Shown one piece after another: positions 8,168 through 16,786 of a DNA stretch of 64,000 nt. The stretch comes from Bog-473 sp052140165 (GTDB taxonomy: Bacteria; Actinomycetota; Acidimicrobiia; Acidimicrobiales; RAAP-2), in the NCBI GenBank assembly GCA_052140165.1, contig JBKQUM010000073.1:35002-99001 (forward strand). Direction: 5' to 3'. The notes beneath the pieces were generated by a model, which saw only the letters and a program-made list of their open reading frames with translations, did not search any database and was not told the origin of the DNA. The position numbers were made by a program, and so were the translations under genes. Every line of letters begins with the position of its first letter. The first letter of the stretch is position 1.

Positions 8168-9064
8168 TCAGCCGCCCGCGGGATGCTGGTCCTGCGCGAG
8201 GCGCAGCTCCCCCGTGTCGACCGCGTCGGCGTGCGCCAGCTCGATCTGCTCTGCCTCGGCGCGCACCATGTCCGCGGCCGATCCCGGCAGCAGGAGCTGC
8301 TCCTGGTACAGGGTGGCGCCGAGCCTGCCATGACGGTCACGGAGGGAGCCGTGGTACGCCCCTCGCGCACTGCGGGCTTTCACCGGCCGGAGGTCGACGA
8401 GCACCCAGTCGTCGGCCCGGATGTCCTCCTGGAACCACATGGCGTGGTCGATGGACGGTCCGCCGCGCCCGACCAGTGAGCGGTCCTGCTGGCCAAAGCC
8501 GGTGCCGAGATCCGACAGGAACGTCAACCCGGCACGATGCATCAGAGGGTCGTCACCGAGCTTCGTCGACGAGCGTACCCAGAGGGCGTCGGTGAAGACG
8601 CCCTTCAAGAAGTCGGTCGGCGTCACCTCTCGCACCTCGAGCAGCGTGCTCCACGCCTTGTGGGGCACACGCTCGGGCTCGGGGGCATCACGACGCGGCG
8701 CCTCGTCGAAGTGGGCGCCGTCGGCCTCCACGTGAAAGGACGTGATCATGGAGAAGATGACCTCACCGTCCTGGACGGCGACGACGTGGCGCGCCGAGAA
8801 GGACCGCCCGTCACGATCCCGGTCCACCTCGAAGATGACGGGAAGGTCCACGCGCCCGGCTCGCAGGAAGTACCCGTGGAACGAGTGCGGCAGGCGATCG
8901 GGCTCGACCGTTCCCGCGGCCGCCAGCAGGCACTGCGCGGCCACCTGGCCCCCGAAGAGGGTCTGGCGCGGCCCGTAGTTGGCGTTGAGGCCGCGGAACA
9001 GGTCGCGGTCGACCCGCTCGAGGGTCAGCAGCGTGGCCAGGTCGTCGGCCATCTCGAGGTCCAT
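8168..9064 (-). CDS. tesB: Acyl-CoA thioesterase II (TesB family)
   Basis: Acyl-CoA thioesterase II hydrolyses medium- and long-chain acyl-CoA to free acid and CoA. The 298-residue protein shows the double hotdog layout: YGPRQTLFGGQVAAQCLLAA with SFHGYFLRAG in the first domain. The second domain has PSIDHAMWF, which holds the catalytic Asp, then SARGAYHG and ATLYQEQL with the Ser/Thr and Gln partners of the Asp-Thr-Gln triad. I chose ATG 9064, which overlaps the stop of the upstream hydrolase by one base (TGATG). The longer reading to 9136 adds only a Gly/Arg-rich run. It is the last gene of a minus-strand run SDR-hydrolase-thioesterase. Confidence 0.9.
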   Translation of the reverse strand: MDLEMADDLATLLTLERVDRDLFRGLNANYGPRQTLFGGQVAAQCLLAAAGTVEPDRLPHSFHGYFLRAGRVDLPVIFEVDRDRDGRSFSARHVVAVQDGEVIFSMITSFHVEADGAHFDEAPRRDAPEPERVPHKAWSTLLEVREVTPTDFLKGVFTDALWVRSSTKLGDDPLMHRAGLTFLSDLGTGFGQQDRSLVGRGGPSIDHAMWFQEDIRADDWVLVDLRPVKARSARGAYHGSLRDRHGRLGATLYQEQLLLPGSAADMVRAEAEQIELAHADAVDTGELRLAQDQHPAGG

Positions 9065-10095
9065 CAGATCCCCCCACCGGCCTGCGCGTCGCGTACGGCC
9101 CCCACCCAGGCCGCCCATGTCTCGATGCGCCGCCACATGAGCTCCCGGGTCCCGGCGAAGTTGTGCATGTGGCCCATCTTGGGGCAGACGAAGAGGTCGA
9201 CGCTGCGGGCGGACTCGTAGGCGCGTGGCTCGCCCCGCGGGTCGACCAGCACGTCGCGTTCACCGAGCGCGACGAGGACGGGGCTCCGGATGCCCGCCGC
9301 CTCCGTCAGCACCGCGCCGGGAGCGAGGCACCACAGGGCCACCGTCGCCGGCACCGTGGCCGAGCCCCAGGGAGGGACGTCTCCGTGCCGCGCCGGGAAG
9401 TCGTCGAGGTCGCGCGCCACGACGGCCGGGTCCACGTCGTCGTAGTGGAAGCCCCACGCCATGGCCTCCGCACCCGACGCCGCGGCGCCGGCCTCCGCTA
9501 GCGCCGGCCCGTTGGTGAAGATGCCGTCGGCGAGCTCGGTGTCGCGCGGCACCCAGGGCATCACGATCGGGGGCGTACCCGGGGCGGTCGGGGGATGGGT
9601 GTGTAGCGCGCTGTAGCCCAGCACCCCGATGCCGTCGTAGCAGTGGAAGCGCCCCTGCTGCACGACGGTGAGGCAGCCCCCCATCGACTGCCCGATACCG
9701 ATGGTCAACGGGTGCTCGACCTTCGCCAACCCTTCGATCAGGGTGCCCGCCGCCAGCTTCTGCAGCACGTCGGCTTCGGCGGCCTGACTCGCCGCCACCA
9801 CCGGCGTGTAGGAGAGGCGCTCGGGATCGTGCTGGGAGCTGTCCCCGACGCCGAGATGGTCGACGGAGACGAAGACCCAGCCGCGCTGCGCGTGCCACGT
9901 CGCCTGCGCGCCGCCCGCCGGGCCCGGTAGGTCCTCGGTGTAGTAGCCCCGCGCGTACCCGCCGCCCGGCTTCCCGAAGCACACGATGGGGTCCGGCGGG
10001 ACCTCGTCGGGAGCGGTGACGGTGAGGGCGACATGTGCGCGCTCACCCAGGCCGGCGGCCGCGGTGACGTCCACCTGGAAGTCGACCGACCGCAC
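9064..10095 (-). CDS. Alpha/beta-hydrolase family protein
   Basis: A 343-residue alpha/beta hydrolase. The nucleophile elbow GQSMGG is at about 138-143, an acidic residue follows in LVALGERDVLVDPRG near 285-299, and the histidine is in MGHMHNFAG near 314-322. Together they form a complete Ser-Asp-His triad. An oxyanion-side motif FGKPGGGYARGYYTE lies near 40-54. Substrate may be an ester, a thioester or a C-C bond; nothing in the sequence decides. The start is GTG at 10095. Stop and start overlap the thioesterase gene, so the two are translated together, and the SDR gene lies 44 bases upstream on the same strand. Confidence 0.82.
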   Translation of the reverse strand: MRSVDFQVDVTAAAGLGERAHVALTVTAPDEVPPDPIVCFGKPGGGYARGYYTEDLPGPAGGAQATWHAQRGWVFVSVDHLGVGDSSQHDPERLSYTPVVAASQAAEADVLQKLAAGTLIEGLAKVEHPLTIGIGQSMGGCLTVVQQGRFHCYDGIGVLGYSALHTHPPTAPGTPPIVMPWVPRDTELADGIFTNGPALAEAGAAASGAEAMAWGFHYDDVDPAVVARDLDDFPARHGDVPPWGSATVPATVALWCLAPGAVLTEAAGIRSPVLVALGERDVLVDPRGEPRAYESARSVDLFVCPKMGHMHNFAGTRELMWRRIETWAAWVGAVRDAQAGGGI

Positions 10096-10139
10096 CGGCG
10101 GCAGCGCTCTCTTGTGTCCCGCTCCCTGTGGCCCGGGCT

Positions 10140-10898
10140 CTACTTGGGAGCGAATCGTGTGCCGGCGTCGAGGCGGATGCAGCAGCCGTTCAGCATGGGG
10201 TTCTCCACGATGGCCACGGCGAGCTTGCCGTACTCCTCGGGCCGGCCCATGCGCTTCGGGAAAGCGGCGTCTTTGGTCAGCACCTCGGCGAACTCGTCGG
10301 GGATGCCCTTGGTGATGCCGGTGCTGAAGAGGCTCGGCGCGATGGCGAGCACGCGGATGCCGAGGCTGCCGAGGTCGCGCGCCATCGTCAGGGTCATCCC
10401 GGCGATGCCGGCCTTGGCGGCGGAGTACGCCACCTGGCCGATCTGGCCTTCGAAGGCGGCGATGGAGGCGGTGTCGATGATGACGCCCCGCTCGCCGTCC
10501 TCGGGCTCGTTGCTCGACATGTGGAAGGCCTGCAGGCGGTTCAGGTTGAACGTCCCGACCAGGTTCAGCTCAATGGTGCGGCGGAACTCGTCGATGGGGT
10601 GCGGTCCCTCCTTGGTGAGGGTCCGCTTCGCGACACCGCCACCAGCAGTGTTGACGGCGATGTGGAGACCGCCGAGAGCGGCGACGGCATCGGCCAGGGC
10701 GGATTCGACCTGGGCGTCGTCGAGCACGTTGACCTCATGGAACGTGCCGTCGAGCTCGGCGGCCACCTCTGCGCCCGCCGTGTTGGGCAGGTCGAGGATG
10801 GCGATGTCCGCGCCCTTCTGGCGCAGCAGCTCGGCCGAGGCCTTGGCCATGCCCGATGCGCCACCGACGATGACGGCCTTCTTCCCCTTGATCTCCAC
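10140..10898 (-). CDS. Short-chain dehydrogenase, HSD10-like (3-hydroxyacyl-CoA dehydrogenase type)
   Basis: NAD-dependent SDR of 252 residues. The Rossmann motif VGGASGMAKA is at about 11-20, NTAGGG near 83-88, the catalytic Ser in IDTASIAAFEG near 141-151 and YSAAKAG near 157-163. The C-terminal part (MGRPEEYGKLAVAIVENPMLNG) is typical of the type II 3-hydroxyacyl-CoA dehydrogenase (HSD10) branch, which oxidises branched 3-hydroxyacyl-CoA and also steroids. The start is GTG 10898 with AGAGAGGAA upstream. It is the first gene of the minus-strand run and is divergent from the enoyl-CoA hydratase at 11026. Together the two would do hydration and the following oxidation. Confidence 0.87.
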   Translation of the reverse strand: MEIKGKKAVIVGGASGMAKASAELLRQKGADIAILDLPNTAGAEVAAELDGTFHEVNVLDDAQVESALADAVAALGGLHIAVNTAGGGVAKRTLTKEGPHPIDEFRRTIELNLVGTFNLNRLQAFHMSSNEPEDGERGVIIDTASIAAFEGQIGQVAYSAAKAGIAGMTLTMARDLGSLGIRVLAIAPSLFSTGITKGIPDEFAEVLTKDAAFPKRMGRPEEYGKLAVAIVENPMLNGCCIRLDAGTRFAPK

Positions 10899-10978
10899 GG
10901 CGTGTTCCTCTCTGTCGTGCTGCTGGGCGACTCGGTTGTGTGATGCTGGCTGGCCTGCGGGCCTACCCGCAAACTGGG

Positions 10979-10996
10979 AAAAGAGTGTACCATTTC
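10979..10996. promoter_or_regulatory. Divergent promoter/operator with recurrent AT-flanked motif
   Basis: AAAAGAG-TGTA-CCATTTC in the gap between the divergent SDR and enoyl-CoA hydratase. On plus TACCAT (10988-10993) fits a -10 box 32 bases before ATG 11026. On minus the site reads GGTACACTCTTTT with TACACT as a possible -10, almost the same as GGTATCCTCTTTT before the second binding-protein gene at 40380. Confidence 0.45.
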
Positions 10997-11025
10997 GCCC
11001 TCACTCGCACCGCCCAGGAGGATGC

Positions 11026-11802
11026 ATGGAACGCGAAGCCATCTTGTTCGACGTTGCCGACAACGTGGCGACCATCACGCTCAATCGTCCCGACCAGCTG
11101 AACTCGTTCAACAACGCCATGGCGGCCGACATGACGTGGGCCTGGGAGACGATCCGGGACGCCGACGACATCCATTGCGCGGTGCTCCAGGCCAACGGCG
11201 ACCGGGCGTTCAGCACTGGGGTCGACATCAAGGAGGGGAGCCACTGGTTCGAGAAGGACAACGTGTGGAACAGCTTCGACCCCGGCCTCACGCTCGCCCC
11301 CAAGACGCACCACCGGGTCTGGAAGCCGGTGGTGACCGCAGTGCACGGGATGTGCGCCGGTGGAGGGCAGTACTTCCTCAACGAGTCCGACATCATCATC
11401 TGCTCGGAGGACGCGGTGTTCTTCGACCCGCACGCCAACGTGGGGATCGTCTCGGCGCTCGAGCCGATGGGCATGCTCCACCGCGGCGTGCCGTTGGGCG
11501 ACGTCCTGCGCTGGGCCCTTTTGGGAAACGAGGAGCGGATCACGGCGCCGACGGCCCTGCGGCTGGGCCTGGTGACCGAGGTGGTCACCCGCGAGGGGTT
11601 GCGGGACCGGGCCCGCGAGATCGCCCTCTCCATAGCGGCGCGCAATCCCAGGGCGATCCAGGGCACCGTCCGGGCCATCTGGGAGTCCTTGGAGATGCCG
11701 CGCACGACGGCCCTCCACAACGGCATGTCGTATACGCAGATCGGGAACTACCCGATCGCGCCACCCAAGCCGCGGGACAAGAAGGACACGCAGTACCGCT
11801 AG
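11026..11802 (+). CDS. Enoyl-CoA hydratase/isomerase family protein
   Basis: Crotonase-family protein of 258 residues. AFSTGVDIKEG at about 64-74 forms the first oxyanion-hole peptide, MCAGGGQYFLNESDIII near 109-125 the second, and HANVGIVSALEPMG near 137-150 is where a catalytic Glu would normally sit. There the usual Glu-containing loop is unusual, so hydratase versus isomerase or another crotonase reaction is open. The start ATG 11026 follows AGGAGG at 11017-11022. Upstream codons in the same frame overlap the SDR gene in antisense and are discarded. A perfect GC-rich hairpin lies 47 bases after the stop. Confidence 0.88.
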   Translation: MEREAILFDVADNVATITLNRPDQLNSFNNAMAADMTWAWETIRDADDIHCAVLQANGDRAFSTGVDIKEGSHWFEKDNVWNSFDPGLTLAPKTHHRVWKPVVTAVHGMCAGGGQYFLNESDIIICSEDAVFFDPHANVGIVSALEPMGMLHRGVPLGDVLRWALLGNEERITAPTALRLGLVTEVVTREGLRDRAREIALSIAARNPRAIQGTVRAIWESLEMPRTTALHNGMSYTQIGNYPIAPPKPRDKKDTQYR

Positions 11803-11849
11803 CCGTGCCGGGTGAAGGGCCCCAGCGCCTTGGCGACGCGCCGCCACCA

Positions 11850-11869
11850 GCCCCGGGTCCCCCCGGGGC
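11850..11869 (+). terminator. GC-rich hairpin after the enoyl-CoA hydratase gene
   Basis: Arms GCCCCGGG (11850-11857) and CCCGGGGC (11862-11869) pair perfectly over eight bases around a four-base loop TCCC. There is no T-run behind it, so it would be an intrinsic terminator only in the broad actinomycete sense, or just an mRNA 3' structure. Confidence 0.45.
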
Positions 11870-11985
11870 CTGCGGATCTCGCTGCAGATAGGTTGTGCGC
11901 CGATGACCTCAATGACCAAGGAACGGTCCCTCTGCATTCCCGTGCCGCCATCGGCAGGTCAACCGGATCGCCGTGAGGCGCGCTC

Positions 11986-12771
11986 GTGACGGTGGCCGTG
12001 GTCACCGGTGCCGCCCGGGGGATGGGCCGCAGCTGCGTGGAGAGGCTCAGAGGTCTGACGGAGCATCTGGTCGCCGTCGACCTCGCGGCACCCGAAATCG
12101 AGGGAACCCTGGGCCTGGCCTGCGACGTCTCGGATCCCGCCGCGATCGGTGCCCTGGTGGAGCGCGTGGGCGCGCTCGGCCCCTTCCGGGCGCTCGCCCA
12201 CGCTGCGGGAATCTCCCCGACCATGGCCGACGCCCGGCGCATCTTTGATGTCGACCTGGTGGGTACACAGAGGCTGCTCGACGCCTTCGAACCGCTGGTG
12301 GGGCCCGGCTCCGCCGCCGTCTGTTTCTCGTCACTGGCGGCCTACCAGATCGCACCGTTCGCTGACCCCGCTCTGGACGCCCTCCTCGACGAGCCGTTGG
12401 CCGCCGACTTCCTGGACCACATCGCCGGCCAGGTCGCCGACAGCGGGTACGCCTACGGGCTGGCCAAGCGTGGGGTCGTGCGGGCGTCCGCCCGTGCTGC
12501 GGTGCGATGGGGCAAGAGGGGCGGGCGGGTGAACTCGCTCGCACCCGGGATCATCGACACGCCGATGGGCCGGCAGGAGCTCGAGCAGCAGCCTGTGATG
12601 CGGACCATGCTCGAGCACGTGCCGCTAGGGCGTCTCGGAGGAGCCGACGAGGTCGCGGCCGTGGTGGCCTTCCTGCTGTCCGACGATGCGTCCTTCGTCT
12701 CCGGTATCGACGTGCTGGTCGACGGCGCACTCGTGCCGGGGATGGCAATGGCCGGGCCGGCTGATTCCTAG
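11986..12771 (+). CDS. Short-chain dehydrogenase/reductase
   Basis: SDR of 261 residues with nucleotide motif VTGAARGMGR at about 6-15, HAAGIS near 71-76, the catalytic Ser in CFSSLAAYQ near 110-118 and YGLAKRGV near 157-164 (YxxxK). APGIIDTPMG near 188-197 and the C-terminal SGIDVLVDGALVPG are typical of the classical family. An insertion of about 20 residues between the Ser and the Tyr is reminiscent of 3-alpha-hydroxysteroid dehydrogenases of Comamonas type; a steroid substrate is inference only. The start is GTG 11986 with a weak ribosome site. The gene stands alone, converging on the acyl-CoA ligase downstream. Confidence 0.83.
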   Translation: MTVAVVTGAARGMGRSCVERLRGLTEHLVAVDLAAPEIEGTLGLACDVSDPAAIGALVERVGALGPFRALAHAAGISPTMADARRIFDVDLVGTQRLLDAFEPLVGPGSAAVCFSSLAAYQIAPFADPALDALLDEPLAADFLDHIAGQVADSGYAYGLAKRGVVRASARAAVRWGKRGGRVNSLAPGIIDTPMGRQELEQQPVMRTMLEHVPLGRLGGADEVAAVVAFLLSDDASFVSGIDVLVDGALVPGMAMAGPADS

Positions 12772-12849
12772 CGAGGGGCGGAGTCCTGGGACGGCATGTT
12801 CAGGCCGTCCTACTGGCGCCGTGCTTCACAGCAGCGGTCGGAAGTCCGT

Positions 12850-14415
12850 TCAGAGCAGCGGCCGGAGGTCCCGCTTGCGCACCTTGCCTGCCGCGGTCCG
12901 TGGCAGTGCGTCGGTGATCACGACCCGGGTCGGGTGCTTGTGCGCCGCGAGACCAGCGGATGCCGCTGCCCCGGCCAGGCTCTCGACGGTCGGTGCCCGT
13001 TTCCCCGGTCGTGGGACGACTACCGCGCACACCGCCTCGCCCCACACCTCGTCCGGCGCCGCGCAGACAGCCACCTCGGCGATGGCGGCGTGGTCGGCCA
13101 AGGCCACTTCCACTTCACGGGCAGAGATGTTCTCGCCTCCCCGGATGATGATGTCCTTCATCCGGTCGGTCACGACCAGGTAGCCGTCCTCGTCGAAGCG
13201 GCCGAGATCGCCGGTGCGGAACCAGGTGGCGTCGACGAACGCGTCGGCGTCGGCCGACGGGTCCTGGTAGCCCAGGAACTGCTTCGGGCCGCGGGCCACG
13301 ATCTCGCCTTCCTCACCGGGACCGACCTCGTTGCCTCCCTCGTCGAGGAGGCGCACCTCGTTGCCGGGGGTCACCCGGCCGTCGGTCAGTCGGCGCTTGT
13401 CGGGTGGGTCGGTAGGGCCGCCCGAGCTGATCGCAGGGTGCTCGGTGGACCCGTAGGTGCGCCAGGTGACGATGCCGGCCGCTTCGCCCCGGGCGACGAG
13501 TGCCGGCGGCACGGCGGCCGCGCCGCACAGGAAGCGCTCGAGGGACGAGATGTCACGCCCGGAGCGATCCGCCTCGTCGAGCAGGGTGGAGAGGAAGAAC
13601 GGGGTGCCGGCGCTGCTGGTGATGCGGTGCTCCTCAATCAGCTCGGCAGCAGCGCGTGCACTCCAGCGGTCCATCACCACCGTCGTCCCGCCGGCGGCGA
13701 GCGGACGGAGAAGCGAGAGCAGCGAGGCGACGTGACCTGCCGGGAAGGTGCCGAGCATCCGGCCCGTCGCGTCGGCGGGTACGGCAGTGAGACCGCACAG
13801 CAGCGTCTCGTGGCTGTGCCGCACGCCCTTCGGTTCGGCGGTGGAGCCCGAGGTGTAGAGGACGCACGCCACGGACGACGGGCTCTGCGGGCGTACTCCG
13901 GAGGGCAGGGGAACGGGCGGGATGGATTCGAGCGCCACGGCCCCGTCGACGGCCTGGGCTCCCAGGACGACCACTTGGCGGAGCCCGAGAGCCGTGGCCC
14001 CGGCGACAAGATCGCGCCCGCGCCATTCCGGAGCGACCACGGCGCGGACCGCACCGGTCTGGCGCACCGCGTGAGCCAGCTCAGCGGCCGTCGCCGTGGT
14101 GGCGATAGGGACGGCCACCGCGCCCACCAGCCAGGCGGCCGCGAGGACCTCGGTGCCGGAGAGGTCCGCCGGTGCCTGCACGACCACCATGTCGCCGGCC
14201 TCCACGCCCGTGCCGGCCAGCCGCTCGGCGCAGGCGCGGGCACGCTCGAGGAGTTCGTCGAGCGTCACCGCGGTGGTGTCGCCGTCCACCCGGGCGAAGA
14301 CGATCCGGTCGTCCGGATGGGCCGAGCAGCCGGCCTCGATCGCCTCGCCGAGGGTGAGGTCGGGGTACACCCCGGCCGCCCGCCACGCCGCCCGCAGGTC
14401 GTCGCGTGACGTCAC
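12850..14415 (-). CDS. AMP-dependent acyl-CoA synthetase/ligase
   Basis: ANL-superfamily ligase of 521 residues that activates a carboxylic acid with ATP and CoA through an acyl-adenylate. The P-loop motif YTSGSTAEPKG is at about 184-194, YGSTEH near 304-309, WFRTGDLGRFDEDGYL near 389-404 (the TGD ATP-binding Asp) and the hinge DRMKDIIIRGGENI near 409-422. The C-terminal catalytic Lys is in PRTAAGKVRKRDL. The start is GTG 14415; the stop of the upstream hydrolase is inside the same GTGA. Longer readings upstream are antisense-like and rejected. It forms a coupled run with the hydrolase, and the thiolase lies just upstream of both. Confidence 0.9.
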   Translation of the reverse strand: MTSRDDLRAAWRAAGVYPDLTLGEAIEAGCSAHPDDRIVFARVDGDTTAVTLDELLERARACAERLAGTGVEAGDMVVVQAPADLSGTEVLAAAWLVGAVAVPIATTATAAELAHAVRQTGAVRAVVAPEWRGRDLVAGATALGLRQVVVLGAQAVDGAVALESIPPVPLPSGVRPQSPSSVACVLYTSGSTAEPKGVRHSHETLLCGLTAVPADATGRMLGTFPAGHVASLLSLLRPLAAGGTTVVMDRWSARAAAELIEEHRITSSAGTPFFLSTLLDEADRSGRDISSLERFLCGAAAVPPALVARGEAAGIVTWRTYGSTEHPAISSGGPTDPPDKRRLTDGRVTPGNEVRLLDEGGNEVGPGEEGEIVARGPKQFLGYQDPSADADAFVDATWFRTGDLGRFDEDGYLVVTDRMKDIIIRGGENISAREVEVALADHAAIAEVAVCAAPDEVWGEAVCAVVVPRPGKRAPTVESLAGAAASAGLAAHKHPTRVVITDALPRTAAGKVRKRDLRPLL

Positions 14416-15371
14416 AAGGCGAAGGTGCGGATCAGATCGGCCAGCATGAGCGGCCGGTCGCTCTGCACGGCGTGGCCGGCGCCGTCGACGACCACCACCT
14501 CGAGTGAGGGCAGGCGGCGCTGCATCTCGGCCAGGTCCTCGTCCCGCACGAAAGGCGACAGTCCGCCGCGCACGAAGAGGGACGGGACGCTGATGGCGCT
14601 CACGTCCTCCCACAGCGAGGTGAAGTCGACCCAAGGAGGACCGCCACCGCCTCCTGCCGCAGCCGGAGCACCCGCAGCGGGCCCGAAGAGGTCGTAGCGC
14701 CACGTCCAGCGGCCGTCGTCCAGACGGCGCGCGTTGTGCCGCACGCCACGCCGGACGCCGGCGGCGGAGCGGTATGGGCTGAGCGCCACCGCCGCATCGG
14801 CCATCTGCTCGAAGCTGTCGTACGTGGGCGGCCCGGTGATCAGCGACACCGTGCCGCGCTCGGCCGTCGTCAGCTGCCGGGTCGGATCGTTGATCTGCGG
14901 CGTGACGTCGACGAACACCGCCCGCCGGCAGAGGTCCGGTCGCTGCGCGGCCAGGCGGATGGTCGTGGCGCCGCCGAGCGACATGCCGATGACGCAGCGG
15001 GCGGCGGGCGCCACCGATTCGAGGAGCGACGCCGCCGCCTCGGCATTCCGCCAAGGGCCGTAGTCGCGGTCGTTGCGGCGATCCGAGTGCCCATGGCCCG
15101 GCAGGTCGACCGCCACCGCAGGACGGTCGAGCGCCAGCATGACCGTGTCCCAGGTGTGGGCGTTCTGCGCGCCGCCGTGGAGGAAGACGAGCTCGGGCTC
15201 GCCCTCGCCCCAACGCAGGTACGAGAGCTCTTGCCCCGAGGGCAGCGCGAAGGTGGCGCGGGAGACGACCGGCTGCCGTTCGAACGGGATGCCCCATTCG
15301 GCCGCGTTCTCGTGCAGGAGCGCGAACTCGTCGTAACCGTCCGAGCCCAGCGTGTCCTGTAGTGACGCCAC
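14412..15371 (-). CDS. Alpha/beta-hydrolase fold protein
   Basis: A 319-residue alpha/beta hydrolase: oxyanion motif LHGGAQNAHTWD at about 64-75, nucleophile elbow GMSLGG near 129-134, and a C-terminal VDGAGHAVQSDRP carrying the His near 297-309. A Gly/Ala-rich low-complexity insert (residues about 230-243) sits in the cap region, probably a loop. The start is GTG 15371, 25 bases after the thiolase stop. It overlaps the ligase gene by four bases. In this context it could cleave a ring-opened beta-diketone or an ester to give the acid the ligase activates; the reaction itself is not visible. Confidence 0.8.
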   Translation of the reverse strand: MASLQDTLGSDGYDEFALLHENAAEWGIPFERQPVVSRATFALPSGQELSYLRWGEGEPELVFLHGGAQNAHTWDTVMLALDRPAVAVDLPGHGHSDRRNDRDYGPWRNAEAAASLLESVAPAARCVIGMSLGGATTIRLAAQRPDLCRRAVFVDVTPQINDPTRQLTTAERGTVSLITGPPTYDSFEQMADAAVALSPYRSAAGVRRGVRHNARRLDDGRWTWRYDLFGPAAGAPAAAGGGGGPPWVDFTSLWEDVSAISVPSLFVRGGLSPFVRDEDLAEMQRRLPSLEVVVVDGAGHAVQSDRPLMLADLIRTFAL

Positions 15372-15396
15372 GTCAGCCCGGCCCGGACTCTTGGCC

Positions 15397-16635
15397 CTAG
15401 ACCCGCTCGATGATCACCGCCGGCGCCATGCCACCGCCGGCGCACATGGTGATGAGCGCGACCTGCTTGTCCTGTCGCTCCAGCTCGTCGAGTGCTGTGC
15501 CGACCAGGAGCGATCCGGTGGCCCCTATCGGGTGACCCAGTGCGATGGCGCCTCCGTTGACGTTGATCTTCTCGCGGTCGATGGCGAGATCGCGGATGAA
15601 CTTCTCGGGTACGACGGCGAAGGCCTCGTTGACCTCGAACAGGTCGATGTCGTCCAGCGACATGCCTGCCTTGGCCAGCACCTTCCTCGTGGCCGGGACG
15701 GGCGCGTTCAGCATGAGTGTCGGGTCGTCGCCAACGTTGGCGATGGCCACGATCCGCGCCCGGGGCCGCATCCCGTGGGCGGACGCGTATTCGGGGCTCG
15801 TCATGAGGAGCGCGCCCGCACCATCGACCACGCCCGACGAGTTGCCGGCGTGGTGCACGTGGGTGATCTCGAGCCCGGGGAACTTCTGGAGGACCAGCGA
15901 ACGGTAGGTGGTCCCCTTGTCGTCCAGCGGGATGTCGGCCAGCGCCTCGAACGAGGAGGGGAGCGCGGCGAGCGAGTCGGCCGTCGTCCCAGGGCGCGGA
16001 TACTCCTCCCGGTCGAGCGCCACCGAGCCGTCCGGGTGGTACACGGGGACCAGGGACCTGTCGAAGCGACCCTCCTTGATGGCGATCTCGGCTCGACGCT
16101 GGGACTCCGCTGCGAGCTCGTCGACGGCACGACGGTCGATCTTCTCGAGCGTGGCGATCGCGTCGGCGGCCACACCCTGGTTCGTCTGGGGGTGGATGGC
16201 CCGTAGGTGGTCGTTGCCGCTGTCGAGGAAGGGCGAGCGCGACTTCGACGTGTTGGCGGCGTAGGACGACATCATCTCGGTGCCGCCGGCGACGACCACG
16301 TCCTCCATGCCCGCCATCACGGTGGCGGCGGCGAAGTTGACGGCGGAGATGCCCGACCCGCAGAAGCGGTCCAGCGTCACGCCGCTGGCAGTGACGGCGT
16401 AGCCCGCATCGAGGGCGGCCATGCGACCGAGGTCGCCCCCCTGGGACCCCACCTGCATCGACGTGCCCCACACGATGTCGTCGACGTCTCGGGTGTCGAG
16501 CCCGTTGCGCTCCGCCAGCGCGCGCAGCACGGTCGCCCCCAGGACCTGCGGGTGCAGCTCGGCCAGCGCGCCCTTCCCGACCTTTCCGATGCCCCGAGGG
16601 GTACGGCACGCGTCAATGATCCAAGCCTCGGTCAC
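15397..16635 (-). CDS. Thiolase (acetyl-CoA acyltransferase family)
   Basis: Thiolase of 412 residues that cleaves 3-oxoacyl-CoA with CoA (or runs the reverse condensation). The nucleophilic Cys lies in LDRFCGSG at about 88-95, NEAF near 337-340, the His in GHPIGATG near 367-374 and the second Cys in MCAGGGMAPA near 397-406. All four catalytic motifs are intact and the length is normal. It is the first gene of a minus-strand operon with the hydrolase and the acyl-CoA ligase, and is divergent from the hydrolase-like gene at 16787. The presence of acyl-CoA dehydrogenase, hydratase, HSD10-type SDR and thiolase within 17 kb supplies all four beta-oxidation steps. Confidence 0.92.
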   Translation of the reverse strand: MTEAWIIDACRTPRGIGKVGKGALAELHPQVLGATVLRALAERNGLDTRDVDDIVWGTSMQVGSQGGDLGRMAALDAGYAVTASGVTLDRFCGSGISAVNFAAATVMAGMEDVVVAGGTEMMSSYAANTSKSRSPFLDSGNDHLRAIHPQTNQGVAADAIATLEKIDRRAVDELAAESQRRAEIAIKEGRFDRSLVPVYHPDGSVALDREEYPRPGTTADSLAALPSSFEALADIPLDDKGTTYRSLVLQKFPGLEITHVHHAGNSSGVVDGAGALLMTSPEYASAHGMRPRARIVAIANVGDDPTLMLNAPVPATRKVLAKAGMSLDDIDLFEVNEAFAVVPEKFIRDLAIDREKINVNGGAIALGHPIGATGSLLVGTALDELERQDKQVALITMCAGGGMAPAVIIERV

Positions 16636-16705
16636 GACCTATCCTCGATCCTTTGTGTGATGTGCTCTGTGGTCTGTGCTCTGCGGGTTTCCGCACGTGG
16701 GCCTG

Positions 16706-16736
16706 AGCCCTATTCGGGCTAAAGAGTATCCTAATA
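16706..16736. promoter_or_regulatory. Divergent promoter with AGCCC/GGGCT repeat and TATCCT box
   Basis: In the gap between the thiolase and the hydrolase-like gene, AGCCC-TATTC-GGGCT (16706-16720) forms a short inverted repeat directly before TAAAGAG-TATC-CTAATAA. TATCCT at 16727-16732 fits a -10 box 54 bases before GTG 16787. The same element reads TTAGGATACTCTTTA on minus. It belongs to the recurrent motif set. Confidence 0.5.
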
Positions 16737-16786
16737 AGGCAGGACGATCGAGTCGGGCTCCCGAGCCCCGGCCGGGGAGGACGACG

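Noticed and set aside
14416..15297. N-terminal extension of the acyl-CoA ligase frame
   Set aside because: The added part is Arg/Ala-rich and antiparallel in phase to the hydrolase gene; GTG 14415 gives a normal ligase start with GTGA coupling.
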